Source of the DNA: a bacterium SCSIO 12643
GTDB taxonomy: Bacteria; Bacteroidota; Bacteroidia; Flavobacteriales_G; Salibacteraceae
Assembly (NCBI GenBank): GCA_024398135.1
Contig: CP073750.1
Coordinates: 3,348,001-3,412,000, forward strand
Direction of reading: 5' to 3'
DNA: 64,000 bases
The translations under genes were made by a program, and so were the position numbers. The notes beneath the pieces were generated by a model that saw nothing but the letters and a program-made list of their open reading frames with translations, was not told the DNA's origin and did no database searches. Below, one piece after another: positions 43,999-52,654 of this stretch. The stretch's first letter is position 1. Each line of letters opens with the position of its first letter.

Positions 43999-44241
43999 AT
44001 GCAAATGCAGAGACAACTGAGCCTTAGAGAACGTCAAGTTTTAAAATTAATGTTGGCGGAGTACACCCAAAAAGAAATATGCGCAGCATTAAACATTCAT
44101 TCCAGTACAGTTAGTACTATGAAACAAAAAATCATGGAAAAATGGGATGTAACCACAATGGTGGGAATGGTTAAAGAAGCCATAAAACGTGGGTATTTAG
44201 AAATTGAGAGTTTTACTCCCGTAATGAAAATTGTTCGTTAA
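43999..44241 (+). CDS. Solo LuxR-type (GerE) helix-turn-helix protein
   Basis: 80 residues that are almost entirely a LuxR C-terminal DNA-binding domain: L-S-L-R-E-R-Q-V-L-K-L-M-L (about 6-18), then Y-T-Q-K-E-I-C-A-A-L-N-I-H-S-S-T-V-S-T-M-K (the helix-turn-helix), and a C-terminal helix W-D-V-T-T-M-V-G-M-V-K-E-A. There is no receiver, sensor or ligand domain, so regulation must come from a partner or expression level. The start could also be the second Met at 44005. Its last four bases overlap the end of the convergent radical SAM gene. Confidence 0.82.
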   Translation: MQMQRQLSLRERQVLKLMLAEYTQKEICAALNIHSSTVSTMKQKIMEKWDVTTMVGMVKEAIKRGYLEIESFTPVMKIVR

Positions 44242-45368
44242 CTAAATAAAGGAAAAGTTTCTTCTCTAATGTGGTCAATTTTACCATTTTGGAGATGAAA
44301 TTTTTCCCAGTGCGTGGATAAGTCCTGAGCCCACATGTATTGTAATATTTCTTGTAGTTGATCCTGGATTCTTTTTGATGATAGGGAAGAAATATATGTT
44401 TTGATTTTTTGATCAATCTGTTCCTTTTTCGAATGCGGAAGAATTTGGATGTTATAATGTATAGGACGCTCTAAAATATTGATGTAAAGACCTTTTTCTG
44501 AAATCATGTGATTATCAAGAGTGTATGAGATTAAATCTGTGATGCTTTGAATATTTAAAACAGAAATTGTGGGTGAAATTTTGAATTGAATATTGGGAAT
44601 AGATTGAATGCGATTAAAGTTTTGGATAACTTTATTCCATTTACTCCCGCTTCTTATATAGGTGCTTAGAGGGCCTATAGCATCCAGACTAGCCATAACT
44701 TCTACGGATTCAAAATTTTGCCATAATTCAAGCACATCATGCTGTTTGTATTTTAAGAACGTGAAATTGGTATTGTATCTGAGTTTAACTTTAGTTTGAC
44801 GCTGTTCTATAAGCCAATTAAGAAGAAGATAATGTTCTTCAGTTACCAAAGGTTCTCCACCAGCAAAATAAATCTCCTTTGCATTCCGTAAGTAAGTCCC
44901 AAGTTCGGCTATGAAACGATGAAAATCCTGAATGTTTTGGATTACGGCTTTTTGTCCTTTTTGAGTTTTTAGCTTTTTTGCATCCTCAAACCAGGATGAA
45001 CTGGCTCCATGCCAACACGTTCTACATTTTAGGTTACACACATTCGAAAAACGAATATCAAAGTAAATGGGAACAGGGCTGTCTAATGAAATATCTAAAT
45101 GAGCAAATTTTTCATAAGTCTCCTGACGGATACTTTTTCCTCCAGCGGCTTCCAGATTTACACATTGTGCACACCTTTTATCAGGTTCACCATTTAAAAA
45201 ACGGGATCTGAGTTTTTGAATAGATTCTCCATTCCAAATATCCTCAAAAGGAGAAGTGTTGATATTTCCAAAAGGAATATTTGCAACACAACACGCTTTC
45301 GCTAATCCATTATCTCCTACATGAAAATGAATCCATGGCATTAAACAGTATGGTTTGGAGTTCTCCAT
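44238..45368 (-). CDS. N-twitch-type radical SAM protein
   Basis: 376 residues. The radical SAM cluster motif is C111-N-L-K-C115-R-T-C118. The N-terminal ~95 residues carry the twitch/SPASM-like cysteine set (Cys8, Cys26, Cys27, Cys66, Cys69) with P-W-I-H-F-H-V and W-N-G-E-S-I-Q-K-L-R-S-R-F, which bind an auxiliary Fe-S cluster ahead of the main domain. The pattern fits the twitch-domain radical SAM group, which is common in Bacteroidota and often found near glycan or peptide-modification genes. No precursor-peptide or glycan gene is adjacent here, so the substrate is unknown. Tail-to-tail overlap of four bases with the HTH gene. Confidence 0.85.
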   Translation of the reverse strand: MENSKPYCLMPWIHFHVGDNGLAKACCVANIPFGNINTSPFEDIWNGESIQKLRSRFLNGEPDKRCAQCVNLEAAGGKSIRQETYEKFAHLDISLDSPVPIYFDIRFSNVCNLKCRTCWHGASSSWFEDAKKLKTQKGQKAVIQNIQDFHRFIAELGTYLRNAKEIYFAGGEPLVTEEHYLLLNWLIEQRQTKVKLRYNTNFTFLKYKQHDVLELWQNFESVEVMASLDAIGPLSTYIRSGSKWNKVIQNFNRIQSIPNIQFKISPTISVLNIQSITDLISYTLDNHMISEKGLYINILERPIHYNIQILPHSKKEQIDQKIKTYISSLSSKRIQDQLQEILQYMWAQDLSTHWEKFHLQNGKIDHIREETFPLFS

Positions 45369-45440
45369 TAATGCAAATAAAAGACAAATAAGAGCAGTAA
45401 TAAATTCAGTTAGACCAGAATTTTATTCTTTGATTAATTC

Positions 45441-45448
45441 TATTTTTG
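45441..45448 (+). promoter_or_regulatory. Probable -7 box of yaaA
   Basis: TATTTTTG, 21 nt before the yaaA start codon. No correctly spaced -33 TTG. Confidence 0.4.
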
Positions 45449-45469
45449 GAGGGAACATAAAGGACAAAA

Positions 45470-46246
45470 ATGATTACAGTAATATCACCGGCAAAGACAT
45501 TGGATTTAGAGACAAAAGTGGAATCTGAGATTAAGTCTTATCCAAAGTTTAATGCGGAACCTGAACGATTAATTAAAAAACTGAAAACTTTATCCAGAAA
45601 GAAAATCTCCAATTTAATGTCTCTAAGTGAGAAATTATCTGATTTGAATTATCAGCGTTATCAAATGTGGTCACCTGAGCCGTCAGAGGAAATGGTTAAG
45701 CAAGCTGTTTTGATGTTTAAAGGTGATGTGTATCAGGGGTTAGAAGCTGAAACATTTACCGATGAGGAGTACCATAAGGCACAGGAGAACCTTAGAATAT
45801 TGTCGGGTTTGTATGGATATTTAAAGCCTATGGATTTGATTCAGGCTTATAGATTGGAAATGGGAACTAAACTACCGGTGGCCAGAAAAAAGAACTTGTA
45901 TGAGTTTTGGGGAGATAAAATTGCAAAGGAGATTAATAATGAATTGGAAGGTCATAAGCAGAAATATCTGATAAATCTGGCGTCAAATGAATACTTTAAA
46001 GCAGCAAACGAAAGGAAAATTAAATATCCGATAATTACTCCGGTATTTAAAGATGCTAAAAATGGAAACTATAAAGTTATTTCTTTTTTTGCTAAGCGTG
46101 CAAGAGGTGTAATGGCGAGATGGATCATTCAAAATAAGATTGAGGAGCCAGAAAAATTAAAGTTGTTCGATCAGGATGGATATTATTACAATGATCTTTT
46201 AAGTTCTGATAAAGAGATTGTCTTTACCAGAGAAGAAATGCAATAA
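45470..46246 (+). CDS. yaaA: Peroxide stress protein YaaA (UPF0246)
   Basis: 258 residues. The family signature M-I-T-V-I-S-P-A-K-T-L-D is at the N-terminus, followed by R-Y-Q-M-W, F-K-G-D-V-Y-Q-G-L (about 83-91), L-S-G-L-Y-G-Y-L-K-P (about 111-120), Y-R-L-E-M-G-T-K and the C-terminal block F-F-A-K-R-A-R-G-x-M-A-R. YaaA lowers intracellular free iron and limits oxidative damage to DNA during peroxide stress in E. coli; it has a DNA-binding-like cantaloupe fold. Full length, monocistronic. Confidence 0.94.
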   Translation: MITVISPAKTLDLETKVESEIKSYPKFNAEPERLIKKLKTLSRKKISNLMSLSEKLSDLNYQRYQMWSPEPSEEMVKQAVLMFKGDVYQGLEAETFTDEEYHKAQENLRILSGLYGYLKPMDLIQAYRLEMGTKLPVARKKNLYEFWGDKIAKEINNELEGHKQKYLINLASNEYFKAANERKIKYPIITPVFKDAKNGNYKVISFFAKRARGVMARWIIQNKIEEPEKLKLFDQDGYYYNDLLSSDKEIVFTREEMQ

Positions 46247-46278
46247 AAAAAGCTCCTAACACATTTGTTAGAAGCTTT
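46245..46278 (-). terminator. Terminator-like hairpin after yaaA, better paired on the minus strand
   Basis: Stem AAAGCTCCTAACA / TGTTAGAAGCTTT with loop CATT. The single mismatch is C-A on plus but a T-G wobble on minus, and T7 follows only on the minus strand. It may also end yaaA transcription, but weakly. Confidence 0.5.
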
Positions 46279-46355
46279 ATCCATTAAACATAAAATCTCT
46301 ACAATCGGATTTTAGGTGGTTTTAAGATGATATGTGAGGGGAGTAGTTTTATATT

Positions 46356-46387
46356 AAAAAAACTGCCCTACCTAAATGGTAGGACAG
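46356..46387 (-). terminator. Terminator of the small minus-strand gene
   Basis: Read on the minus strand: CTGTCCTACC, loop ATTTA, GGTAGGGCAG, then T7. The one imperfect position is a T-G wobble on the minus strand (C-A on plus), so it is built for minus-strand transcription. It begins 43 bp after the small gene's stop codon. Confidence 0.75.
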
Positions 46388-46429
46388 CCCTCACCTAAAA
46401 CATAACCTAGAATTATACAATCCACGTTA

Positions 46430-46576
46430 TTATGAAATTATTACAGCGTTTGGGTATAAGTTTTTCCAGTAATCAAACCTGGTCATATCTTTTAATGTGA
46501 TGATCGTTTTATGATCTAATCTAATTCTTACTTTCTTTTTGATTGTATCTGTGATTGAACTCTTTGAATTTTTCAT
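46430..46576 (-). CDS. Small basic protein of 48 residues, family not recognised
   Basis: ATG at 46576 to TAA at 46430. The protein begins M-K-N-S-K-S-S-I-T-D-T-I and continues with K-K-K-V-R-I-R-L-D-H-K-T-I-I-T-L, then a segment with F-D-Y-W-K-N-L-Y-P-N-A-V-I-I-S. The alternating V-R-I-R-L and T-I-I-T-L suggest two short beta strands followed by an aromatic helix; it is basic and has no signal peptide or cysteine. The reality of the gene is supported by the minus-strand-specific terminator 43 bp downstream and by a frame-wide amino-acid pattern typical of folded small proteins. Possibly nucleic-acid or ribosome binding; this is a guess. Confidence 0.6.
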   Translation of the reverse strand: MKNSKSSITDTIKKKVRIRLDHKTIITLKDMTRFDYWKNLYPNAVIIS

Positions 46577-46715
46577 AGTTTCTAATGTTTTAGTGATTTA
46601 TGTTTTAATTTAATTTGACTCTTTGCAATACATTACGAGTATCAAAAGGATATAGTTTCTATTGGGTTCTGTTTTTAACGGATGTTAACAATCGAAGCGA
46701 TTTTTTGGATGAAAC

Positions 46716-46736
46716 GTTTAAATGTTTGGTCAAAAT
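46716..46736. repeat. Copy 4 of the intergenic TTTAAAnnTTTGGTCAAA motif
   Basis: TTTAAATGTTTGGTCAAAAT preceded by G. It lies about 100 bp upstream of the subtilase start and 140 bp upstream of the small minus-strand gene. Confidence 0.35.
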
Positions 46737-46833
46737 GTAACCTGTACGTCATTTATTTTGATGACCGTAAACAGAATTTGTAAAATCATGAATAAAATGT
46801 AGATTGCATCCCTCTATCAAAACAAAATATTCG

Positions 46834-49800
46834 ATGAATAAATTTTTACCTGGGGTAATGCTGGGCGTTATTCTATTTGCTACGACTCAACTTTTTGGAA
46901 ATAATCACCATCTGCTAAAGTTAAAATCAGGAAACTATACTGTTGAAAGTAATATCAAAGACTTGGATTTTAAGCAATTTGAAAAATCTAAGTACAATGG
47001 TTACTATTATTTGTTACTTAATTTTAATTCAATTCCAACAAATGATATGAAGCGTGAACTTTTTCATGCAGGTGTAGAATTATTGGATTATTTACCTCAC
47101 AATACATTTCTATCTAAGATTAAAATGGGGGTAGGTGTTGATGTTTTAGATGCATATGATATTTATGGCGTATTGGCTGTTGAGCCAAAACATAAATTGA
47201 GCTACGATTTATCTATTGGACGTTATCCGGAGCACGCTTTAAATGGTAAAAAAATTCAAGTGGTGGTAAAGCACCATCCGGATATTTCGGGTGAAGAAAT
47301 GGATCGTTTTTATAGAAGTTTAGGAGCTAGTATAAAAGGACATTATGAGTTTTCATCATTAACAACTGTGGAGATTAATATAGATGAAGTTATTGCAGTG
47401 GCAAAACATCCATTAGTTAAATATATCGAGCCAATTGCCCCAGAGGCGGTACCTGAGGATGTTGTTGGGCAAAGCAATCATAGAACCAATTACATTTCTA
47501 ATCCTACGATTAATAATGTTCCTTATAATGGAGAAGGTGTTTGGTTGGCCATTGGAGATGATGGCGAACTCGGACCTCATATTGATTATGCAGGAAGGAT
47601 GGATCAGAGTTCAGCAGGACCAAGCACAGGAAACCACGGAGATCATGTAGGCGGAATTATGATGGGAGCCGGTAATGTGGATCCGGATGCACGCGGAATG
47701 GCATGGGGTGCGGACATTAAGGTATATGATGTTTGGGATGCAGTGAATAGTACACCAACATCCTATTTTAATCCGGGAGTTGTGGTGACGTCAACATCAT
47801 ATGGAAACGGGTGTAATGCAGGATATACCGGGTTTGCTCAAACTGCAGATCAGCAAGTGAGAACCATGCCGAATTTAATGCATGTCTTTTCCGCAGGAAA
47901 TTCAGGTTCTTCAGATTGTGGATATGGTGCAGGATCAGGATGGGGAAATATCACAGGTGGAATTAAAGCTGGAAAAAATGTGTTGGCTGTTGGTAATGTC
48001 ACTTTTACAGATGGATTAGCTAACTCAAGTAGTAGAGGTCCTGCGAGTGATGGTAGAATTAAACCGGATATATGTGCCAATGGGACACAAGTATATTCTT
48101 GTTTCCCGAATAACCAATATGTGAATAATACCGGAACATCTATGGCGGCACCTGGAGTTTCAGGAACATATGGTGCTTTGGTGCATGCGTATAGAGAATT
48201 GAATGGAGGAGTTACACCTCCATCTGCTTTGATTAAAGGTGCCATGTTGAATACCGCAGATGATTTGGGTAATGTAGGTCCAGATTTTAAGTTCGGTTGG
48301 GGACGTTTGAACGCCAGAAAAGTTTTGGAAGTATTCGAAAATAATACGTATATGCTGGATTCAATTTCCCAATCCGGATCGAATCAGCATAGTATTGTGG
48401 TTCCAACAGGTGTGAAACAGATGAAGGTCATGATATATTGGAATGACTACGAGGCAAGCGCATCGGCCAGTCAGGCTTTGGTAAATAATATAGATATGGG
48501 GATTGCAACTCCTGCTCCTAATCAACAATATCTGTTCCCATATGTTCTGGATCCAACACCAAACCCGACTAATTTGGATTTACCCGCCACATACGGTACA
48601 GATAGTTTGAATAATATGGAGCAAATTGTGGTGGATAACCCCGCTTCAGGTACTTACAATGTATTAGTAAGTGGTGTGTCAATACCTCAAGGCCCACAGA
48701 AATATTATATAATTTATGAATTTATCACCGAAGATATTATTGTAACTTACCCTACTGGTGGGGAGCATTTTGCAACAGGAACAATGGAAACTATAAGATG
48801 GGATGCACCATCTGGAACAAATTCATTTACAATAGAGTATTCTACGGATAATGGAGTTTCATGGACACAAATTTCTAATTCAGTCAATGCGGATAGAAGA
48901 TATTATAATTGGACGGTTCCAGCGTGGATTACAGGTGATGCTTTAATTCGAGTTTCTAGAAATGGAGTAACCGGACAATCTATGATGCCTTTTAATATGA
49001 TCGGTGTACCTACCAATTTGTCTGTAGTGAGTTCTTGTCCGAATGAGTTTGAGTTATCCTGGGACCCCGTTAGTGGCGCCACTGAGTATGAAGTAAGTGT
49101 ATTGGGGAATAAATACATGGATTCTGTAACAACAGTTTCGACCACTAGTGCCGTTTTAACAGGTTATTCTGCATTAAACACCTATTGGGTGAGTGTAAGA
49201 GCTAAAGCAAATGGAGTGGTAGGGAAAAGAGCTTATGCCATTGAAAAAACACCTGGAGTTTGGAATTGTGTAATTTCTGATGATATAGAACTGAGTTTAT
49301 TAGCTCCATCCGGTAATGCGTTGTTTGATTGTTATAGCATTTCGAATCAAGATGTTCAAGTGAGACTTAAAAACAATGGAACACAAGCTGTTAACACGGT
49401 TGATTTGTCCTATCAGTTCAATGCGACAGCAGTAAATAGTGAAACATATACAGGTACTATTTCTCCAGGGGATTCTGTTGATTTTACTTTTTCACAAACC
49501 ATATCAATTCCATCTATTCCGATTGCGCATAGCCTGGTCGTATGGAAAGACATTCCTGATGGAAACCCATTAAATGATACGGTAAGGAATGCGTTTGAAG
49601 TGTATTCAGGGACAACAATTAACTTACCATATATTGAGGATTTTGAAACGTTTAACAACTGTGCCACAACGAATAATTGTGGTCTTACACAATGCCCATT
49701 AATTGCGGGGTGGACCAATGTGGAAAACGGTGTGTATGATGATATTGATTTTCGAGTTAATAATGGAACTACACCTTCACAAGGAACAGGCCCTTCCATG

Positions 49801-50925
49801 GACCAGGCTCCGGGTACATCGTTTGGGAAATATTTATATCTGGAAGCATCAGGTAGTTGCGATGGAATGGAAAGTCAATTGTATTCTCCATGTATTGATT
49901 TAACGAACTCAGCACACCCTGAAATGTCTGTATGGTATCATATGAACGGGGCGGAAATGGGAGAATTACATTTTGATGTATATGCAAATAATACGTGGAA
50001 TAATGATGTGGTACCAATGATTTCTGGTGATAATGGCAATTTATGGAAGGAACAGAAAATTGATTTATCATCATATGTTGGAGGTGTGGTTACCATTAGA
50101 TTTAGAGGAATAACAGGAAGTGGTTGGAGAAGTGATATTGCAATAGATCATTTCTCTGTAATAGAGAATGGAATTGGTATTTTGGCGGATACGATGCCTT
50201 GTTTTGCAGATGGTGCGGTAACGATTAATAATACACCAATTACTGGAGGAACGAATTATACCTGGAACTTCGGGACCGATGCAAATCCTGCAACAGCATC
50301 GACTGCTGGACCGCATACTGTAACGTATTCCTCAAAAGGGATGAAAACAATTCAGTTATCTGTGACTGTAAACGGAACGGTTGAAAGTACTTCATTAGAT
50401 ATCCAATTAGTTGATTTACCAGTGTCTTCATTTACTTCTGTTTATAATTCTTCAAACAATACTGTAGAGTTCACAAATACTTCTCAGGACTATGCTTCAT
50501 CATTATGGGACTTTGGTGATGGGAATACGTCAACTCTTGACAATCCAGTTCATACATATGCTGCGATAGGGTATTATGATGTGACACTAACAACCACAAA
50601 TAGTTGTGGAGATCATGTGTTGAAACAAAAAATTGAGAATTTCCCACTTGGAGTTACTGGTATAGGAAGAACAGATTACGGTATTTTGGTATATCCAAAT
50701 CCTGCAAGTGATCAATTAACATTGCAAGTGAATGGAGCTGAAAACGGAGAAGGGGAAGTTGTGATATATGATATTAAAGGAAACCAGGTGTATAGAGATG
50801 ATGTAGAGATAAACTCAGGACGTCAGGAGTATGTGATTGATTTGAAAAGCTTGAGCAAAGGTGTTTATGTTTTGAGTTATAAATCAAATCAATTTTCGGA
50901 TAAACTGAGAGTCGTAATCCAGTAA
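46834..50925 (+). CDS. Secreted S8 (subtilisin-like) protease with T9SS type A sorting domain
   Basis: 1363 residues from the ATG at 46834 (an in-frame TTG at 46804 gives no better start). A signal peptide is followed by an inhibitor-like propeptide (about 25-205) and a subtilase domain (about 230-510) with catalytic Asp242 (D-D-G), His268 (N-H-G-D-H-V-G-G) and Ser436 (G-T-S-M-A-A-P). Then come a proprotein-convertase-P-like beta domain, a fibronectin type III domain (about 725-805), a MAM/jelly-roll-like region (about 935-1100), two PKD-like domains (about 1105-1270; W-D-F-G-D-G is seen) and a T9SS type A domain (last ~80 residues, with V-Y-P-N-P-A-S-D). It is exported through the outer membrane by the type IX system and probably degrades external protein. 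Confidence 0.93.
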   Translation: MNKFLPGVMLGVILFATTQLFGNNHHLLKLKSGNYTVESNIKDLDFKQFEKSKYNGYYYLLLNFNSIPTNDMKRELFHAGVELLDYLPHNTFLSKIKMGVGVDVLDAYDIYGVLAVEPKHKLSYDLSIGRYPEHALNGKKIQVVVKHHPDISGEEMDRFYRSLGASIKGHYEFSSLTTVEINIDEVIAVAKHPLVKYIEPIAPEAVPEDVVGQSNHRTNYISNPTINNVPYNGEGVWLAIGDDGELGPHIDYAGRMDQSSAGPSTGNHGDHVGGIMMGAGNVDPDARGMAWGADIKVYDVWDAVNSTPTSYFNPGVVVTSTSYGNGCNAGYTGFAQTADQQVRTMPNLMHVFSAGNSGSSDCGYGAGSGWGNITGGIKAGKNVLAVGNVTFTDGLANSSSRGPASDGRIKPDICANGTQVYSCFPNNQYVNNTGTSMAAPGVSGTYGALVHAYRELNGGVTPPSALIKGAMLNTADDLGNVGPDFKFGWGRLNARKVLEVFENNTYMLDSISQSGSNQHSIVVPTGVKQMKVMIYWNDYEASASASQALVNNIDMGIATPAPNQQYLFPYVLDPTPNPTNLDLPATYGTDSLNNMEQIVVDNPASGTYNVLVSGVSIPQGPQKYYIIYEFITEDIIVTYPTGGEHFATGTMETIRWDAPSGTNSFTIEYSTDNGVSWTQISNSVNADRRYYNWTVPAWITGDALIRVSRNGVTGQSMMPFNMIGVPTNLSVVSSCPNEFELSWDPVSGATEYEVSVLGNKYMDSVTTVSTTSAVLTGYSALNTYWVSVRAKANGVVGKRAYAIEKTPGVWNCVISDDIELSLLAPSGNALFDCYSISNQDVQVRLKNNGTQAVNTVDLSYQFNATAVNSETYTGTISPGDSVDFTFSQTISIPSIPIAHSLVVWKDIPDGNPLNDTVRNAFEVYSGTTINLPYIEDFETFNNCATTNNCGLTQCPLIAGWTNVENGVYDDIDFRVNNGTTPSQGTGPSMDQAPGTSFGKYLYLEASGSCDGMESQLYSPCIDLTNSAHPEMSVWYHMNGAEMGELHFDVYANNTWNNDVVPMISGDNGNLWKEQKIDLSSYVGGVVTIRFRGITGSGWRSDIAIDHFSVIENGIGILADTMPCFADGAVTINNTPITGGTNYTWNFGTDANPATASTAGPHTVTYSSKGMKTIQLSVTVNGTVESTSLDIQLVDLPVSSFTSVYNSSNNTVEFTNTSQDYASSLWDFGDGNTSTLDNPVHTYAAIGYYDVTLTTTNSCGDHVLKQKIENFPLGVTGIGRTDYGILVYPNPASDQLTLQVNGAENGEGEVVIYDIKGNQVYRDDVEINSGRQEYVIDLKSLSKGVYVLSYKSNQFSDKLRVVIQ

Positions 50926-51032
50926 ATCAACATTTTAAATTTGAAAACAGCAGTCGGGTAGTAATTATAGAATCGTAAAAAAATTGTAAATTCGTGGTTA
51001 TTAAATAATAAACCTAATAAACAAACACTATT

Positions 51033-51569
51033 ATGAAAAAAGGATTACTATTATTGGCAGTTGCTGCATTTGCATTTACCGGGTGCGATAAAGTTGCTAA
51101 TATTGAAAATTTTGCGATTAGCAATACATTTGAGGAAAAGGTAACTTTGGATGTAACTGATGCTGATCCTAATGCGTTCAGCAAAGACTTTACAATCGAT
51201 GCTGCTTCAGACAGTGATTTTAAAAACAACCTATCTAATATCTCTAGTTACGGCATTAAGAAGTTGACGTATAGAGTAAGTTCTTTCACCGGTGATGATG
51301 CGACTACAGCAACTGGAATGGCGCAGTTTTATGAGGGAAATACAGCTATTGGAGCGCCAATTGATATGGGCTTAATATCTTTTAAGGCTTTAGCGAATTC
51401 TGGGAATATCACTGAAATTTCGGTAAGTAATGAATTAAAGAAAACCATTGAACAAAAATTATTGGACAATAATTCAATTACTTTAAGAGTTACTGGAGTA
51501 ATTAGTAACAAACCAATGAAAGCTGATTTTGTGATTTCTATGGAGATTGAAGCTTTAGTTCGCGTTTAA
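51033..51569 (+). CDS. Predicted lipoprotein of unknown function
   Basis: 178 residues. The signal peptide ends A-F-T-G-C with lipid-attachment Cys18. The mature part has no other cysteine and alternates short beta segments (K-V-T-L-D-V, L-T-Y-R-V, I-T-L-R-V-T-G-V-I) with Asn/Asp/Thr-rich loops, consistent with a beta-sandwich. No family recognised. It stands alone between the subtilase gene and the ruvX operon, with its own strong terminator. Probably anchored in the inner leaflet of the outer membrane. Confidence 0.75.
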   Translation: MKKGLLLLAVAAFAFTGCDKVANIENFAISNTFEEKVTLDVTDADPNAFSKDFTIDAASDSDFKNNLSNISSYGIKKLTYRVSSFTGDDATTATGMAQFYEGNTAIGAPIDMGLISFKALANSGNITEISVSNELKKTIEQKLLDNNSITLRVTGVISNKPMKADFVISMEIEALVRV

Positions 51570-51590
51570 TTACATTTAATTTTAATAGTT

Positions 51591-51626
51591 AAAAAATCCC
51601 TGAAGTTGTTCTTCAGGGATTTTTTT
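51591..51626 (+). terminator. Terminator of the lipoprotein gene
   Basis: A 15-bp stem AAAAAATCCCTGAAG / CTTCAGGGATTTTTT with loop TTGTT. It ends 28 bp before ruvX. Confidence 0.88.
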
Positions 51627-51654
51627 ATACCATTGTTTCTGGATTATTAGCAAG

Positions 51655-52071
51655 ATGGGAAAAATACTTGGAATTGATTTTGGATTGAAACGAACAGGTT
51701 TGGCGATTACCGATGATTTGAAAATTATTGCAAGTGGGCTTGACACGGTTCCTTCAGACCAACTTATTGATGTGCTAAAACGTTATGTGGATAATGAAGC
51801 GGTAGAATGTTTTGTGATTGGACAAGCGCGCAGAGGTAGTGGTGAATTGTCAGCTATTGAAGCTAATATTTTGGAATTAATAAAAGTCTTAGAGCAAAAA
51901 TTTCCGCAAGTTGAAATTAAACGACAAGATGAGCGTTTTACGTCCAAGTTAGCTTTTGATGCTATGTTGCTGGGAGGTGTAAAGAAAAAGGATAGAAGAA
52001 ATAAGCAAAAAGGGCTTGTTGATAAGGTAAGCGCTACATTAATTTTGCAGGCATTTATAGAGAATCGATAA
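51655..52071 (+). CDS. ruvX: Putative pre-16S rRNA nuclease / Holliday junction resolvase-like YqgF
   Basis: 138-residue RNase H-like protein of the YqgF/RuvX family. The first acidic residue is Asp7 in G-I-D-F-G-L-K-R-T-G. The conserved D-E-R-F-T-S and the final Asp region D-K-V-S-A-T-L-I-L are present. In E. coli YqgF acts in 5' maturation of 16S rRNA; it was first proposed as a Holliday junction resolvase. It is one base upstream of def, so the two are co-transcribed, and the link to translation fits the rRNA role. Confidence 0.92.
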   Translation: MGKILGIDFGLKRTGLAITDDLKIIASGLDTVPSDQLIDVLKRYVDNEAVECFVIGQARRGSGELSAIEANILELIKVLEQKFPQVEIKRQDERFTSKLAFDAMLLGGVKKKDRRNKQKGLVDKVSATLILQAFIENR

Positions 52072-52072
52072 G

Positions 52073-52654
52073 ATGATATTACCAATAGTAGGTTATGGCG
52101 ATCCGGTACTTCGTCAGGAAACAGAAGAAATAGAACAAGACTATCCTGTAAAGGAGTTAATCGATAACATGTTTGAAACGATGTATCAGGCAAGTGGAGT
52201 AGGTCTTGCTGCACCACAAATAGGTAAGGCGATTCGTGTATTTATTGTGGATGGTTCTCCTTTTGCTGATTCGGATGATATGGATGAGCAAGAAAAGAAA
52301 GAGTTAGAGCGTTTTAAAAAGGTATTTATAAATCCAATCATTATAGAAGAATCTGGAAAAGAATGGGCTTTTGAAGAAGGTTGTTTGTCTATTCCGGGGG
52401 TTAATGCAGATGTCACTCGAAAAGAGACTGTATTGATTGAGTATTATAATGAGAAATGGGAATTAGTTGAAGAAACTTATTCAGGTATTGCAGCAAGAAT
52501 AATTCAACACGAATACGACCATATTGAAGGTATCTTATTTACTGATTTGGTGTCTCCTTTGAAGAAGAAATTTCTAGCGAAGAAGTTAAATAAAATTGCA
52601 GCGGGAGACGTGACTGCTAATTATAAAATGAAGTTTGTAAAAAGAAAAAGATAA
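52073..52654 (+). CDS. def: Peptide deformylase
   Basis: 193-residue metallo-hydrolase that removes the formyl group from the N-terminal Met of new proteins. Motif 1 is G-V-G-L-A-A-P-Q (42-49), motif 2 is E-E-G-C-L-S with Cys104, motif 3 is H-E-Y-D-H (146-150); Cys104, His146 and His150 bind the metal. A short acidic insertion (about 63-80) is usual in Bacteroidota. Its stop codon overlaps the start of the next gene by one base (TAATG). Confidence 0.96.
   Translation: MILPIVGYGDPVLRQETEEIEQDYPVKELIDNMFETMYQASGVGLAAPQIGKAIRVFIVDGSPFADSDDMDEQEKKELERFKKVFINPIIIEESGKEWAFEEGCLSIPGVNADVTRKETVLIEYYNEKWELVEETYSGIAARIIQHEYDHIEGILFTDLVSPLKKKFLAKKLNKIAAGDVTANYKMKFVKRKR

Larger units (their letters stand above)
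46247..46833. other. 587-bp region between yaaA and the subtilase gene
   Basis: It contains two minus-strand terminators (46245-46278 and 46356-46387), a 48-codon minus-strand gene (46430-46576), and one copy of the TTTAAAnnTTTGGTCAAA motif (46716-46736). The remaining 46577-46715 is likely the promoter region of the small gene. 46737-46833 is the leader of the subtilase gene, without a clear -7 box. Confidence 0.6.

Noticed and set aside
47850-48245. 131-residue minus-strand frame inside the subtilase gene
   Set aside because: Antisense to the catalytic Ser region; Pro/Ala-rich shadow of Gly/Thr-rich codons.
51783-52217. 144-residue minus-strand frame across ruvX and def
   Set aside because: Opposite two strongly conserved genes; the composition (Leu/Ser/Phe-rich) is typical of a shadow frame.
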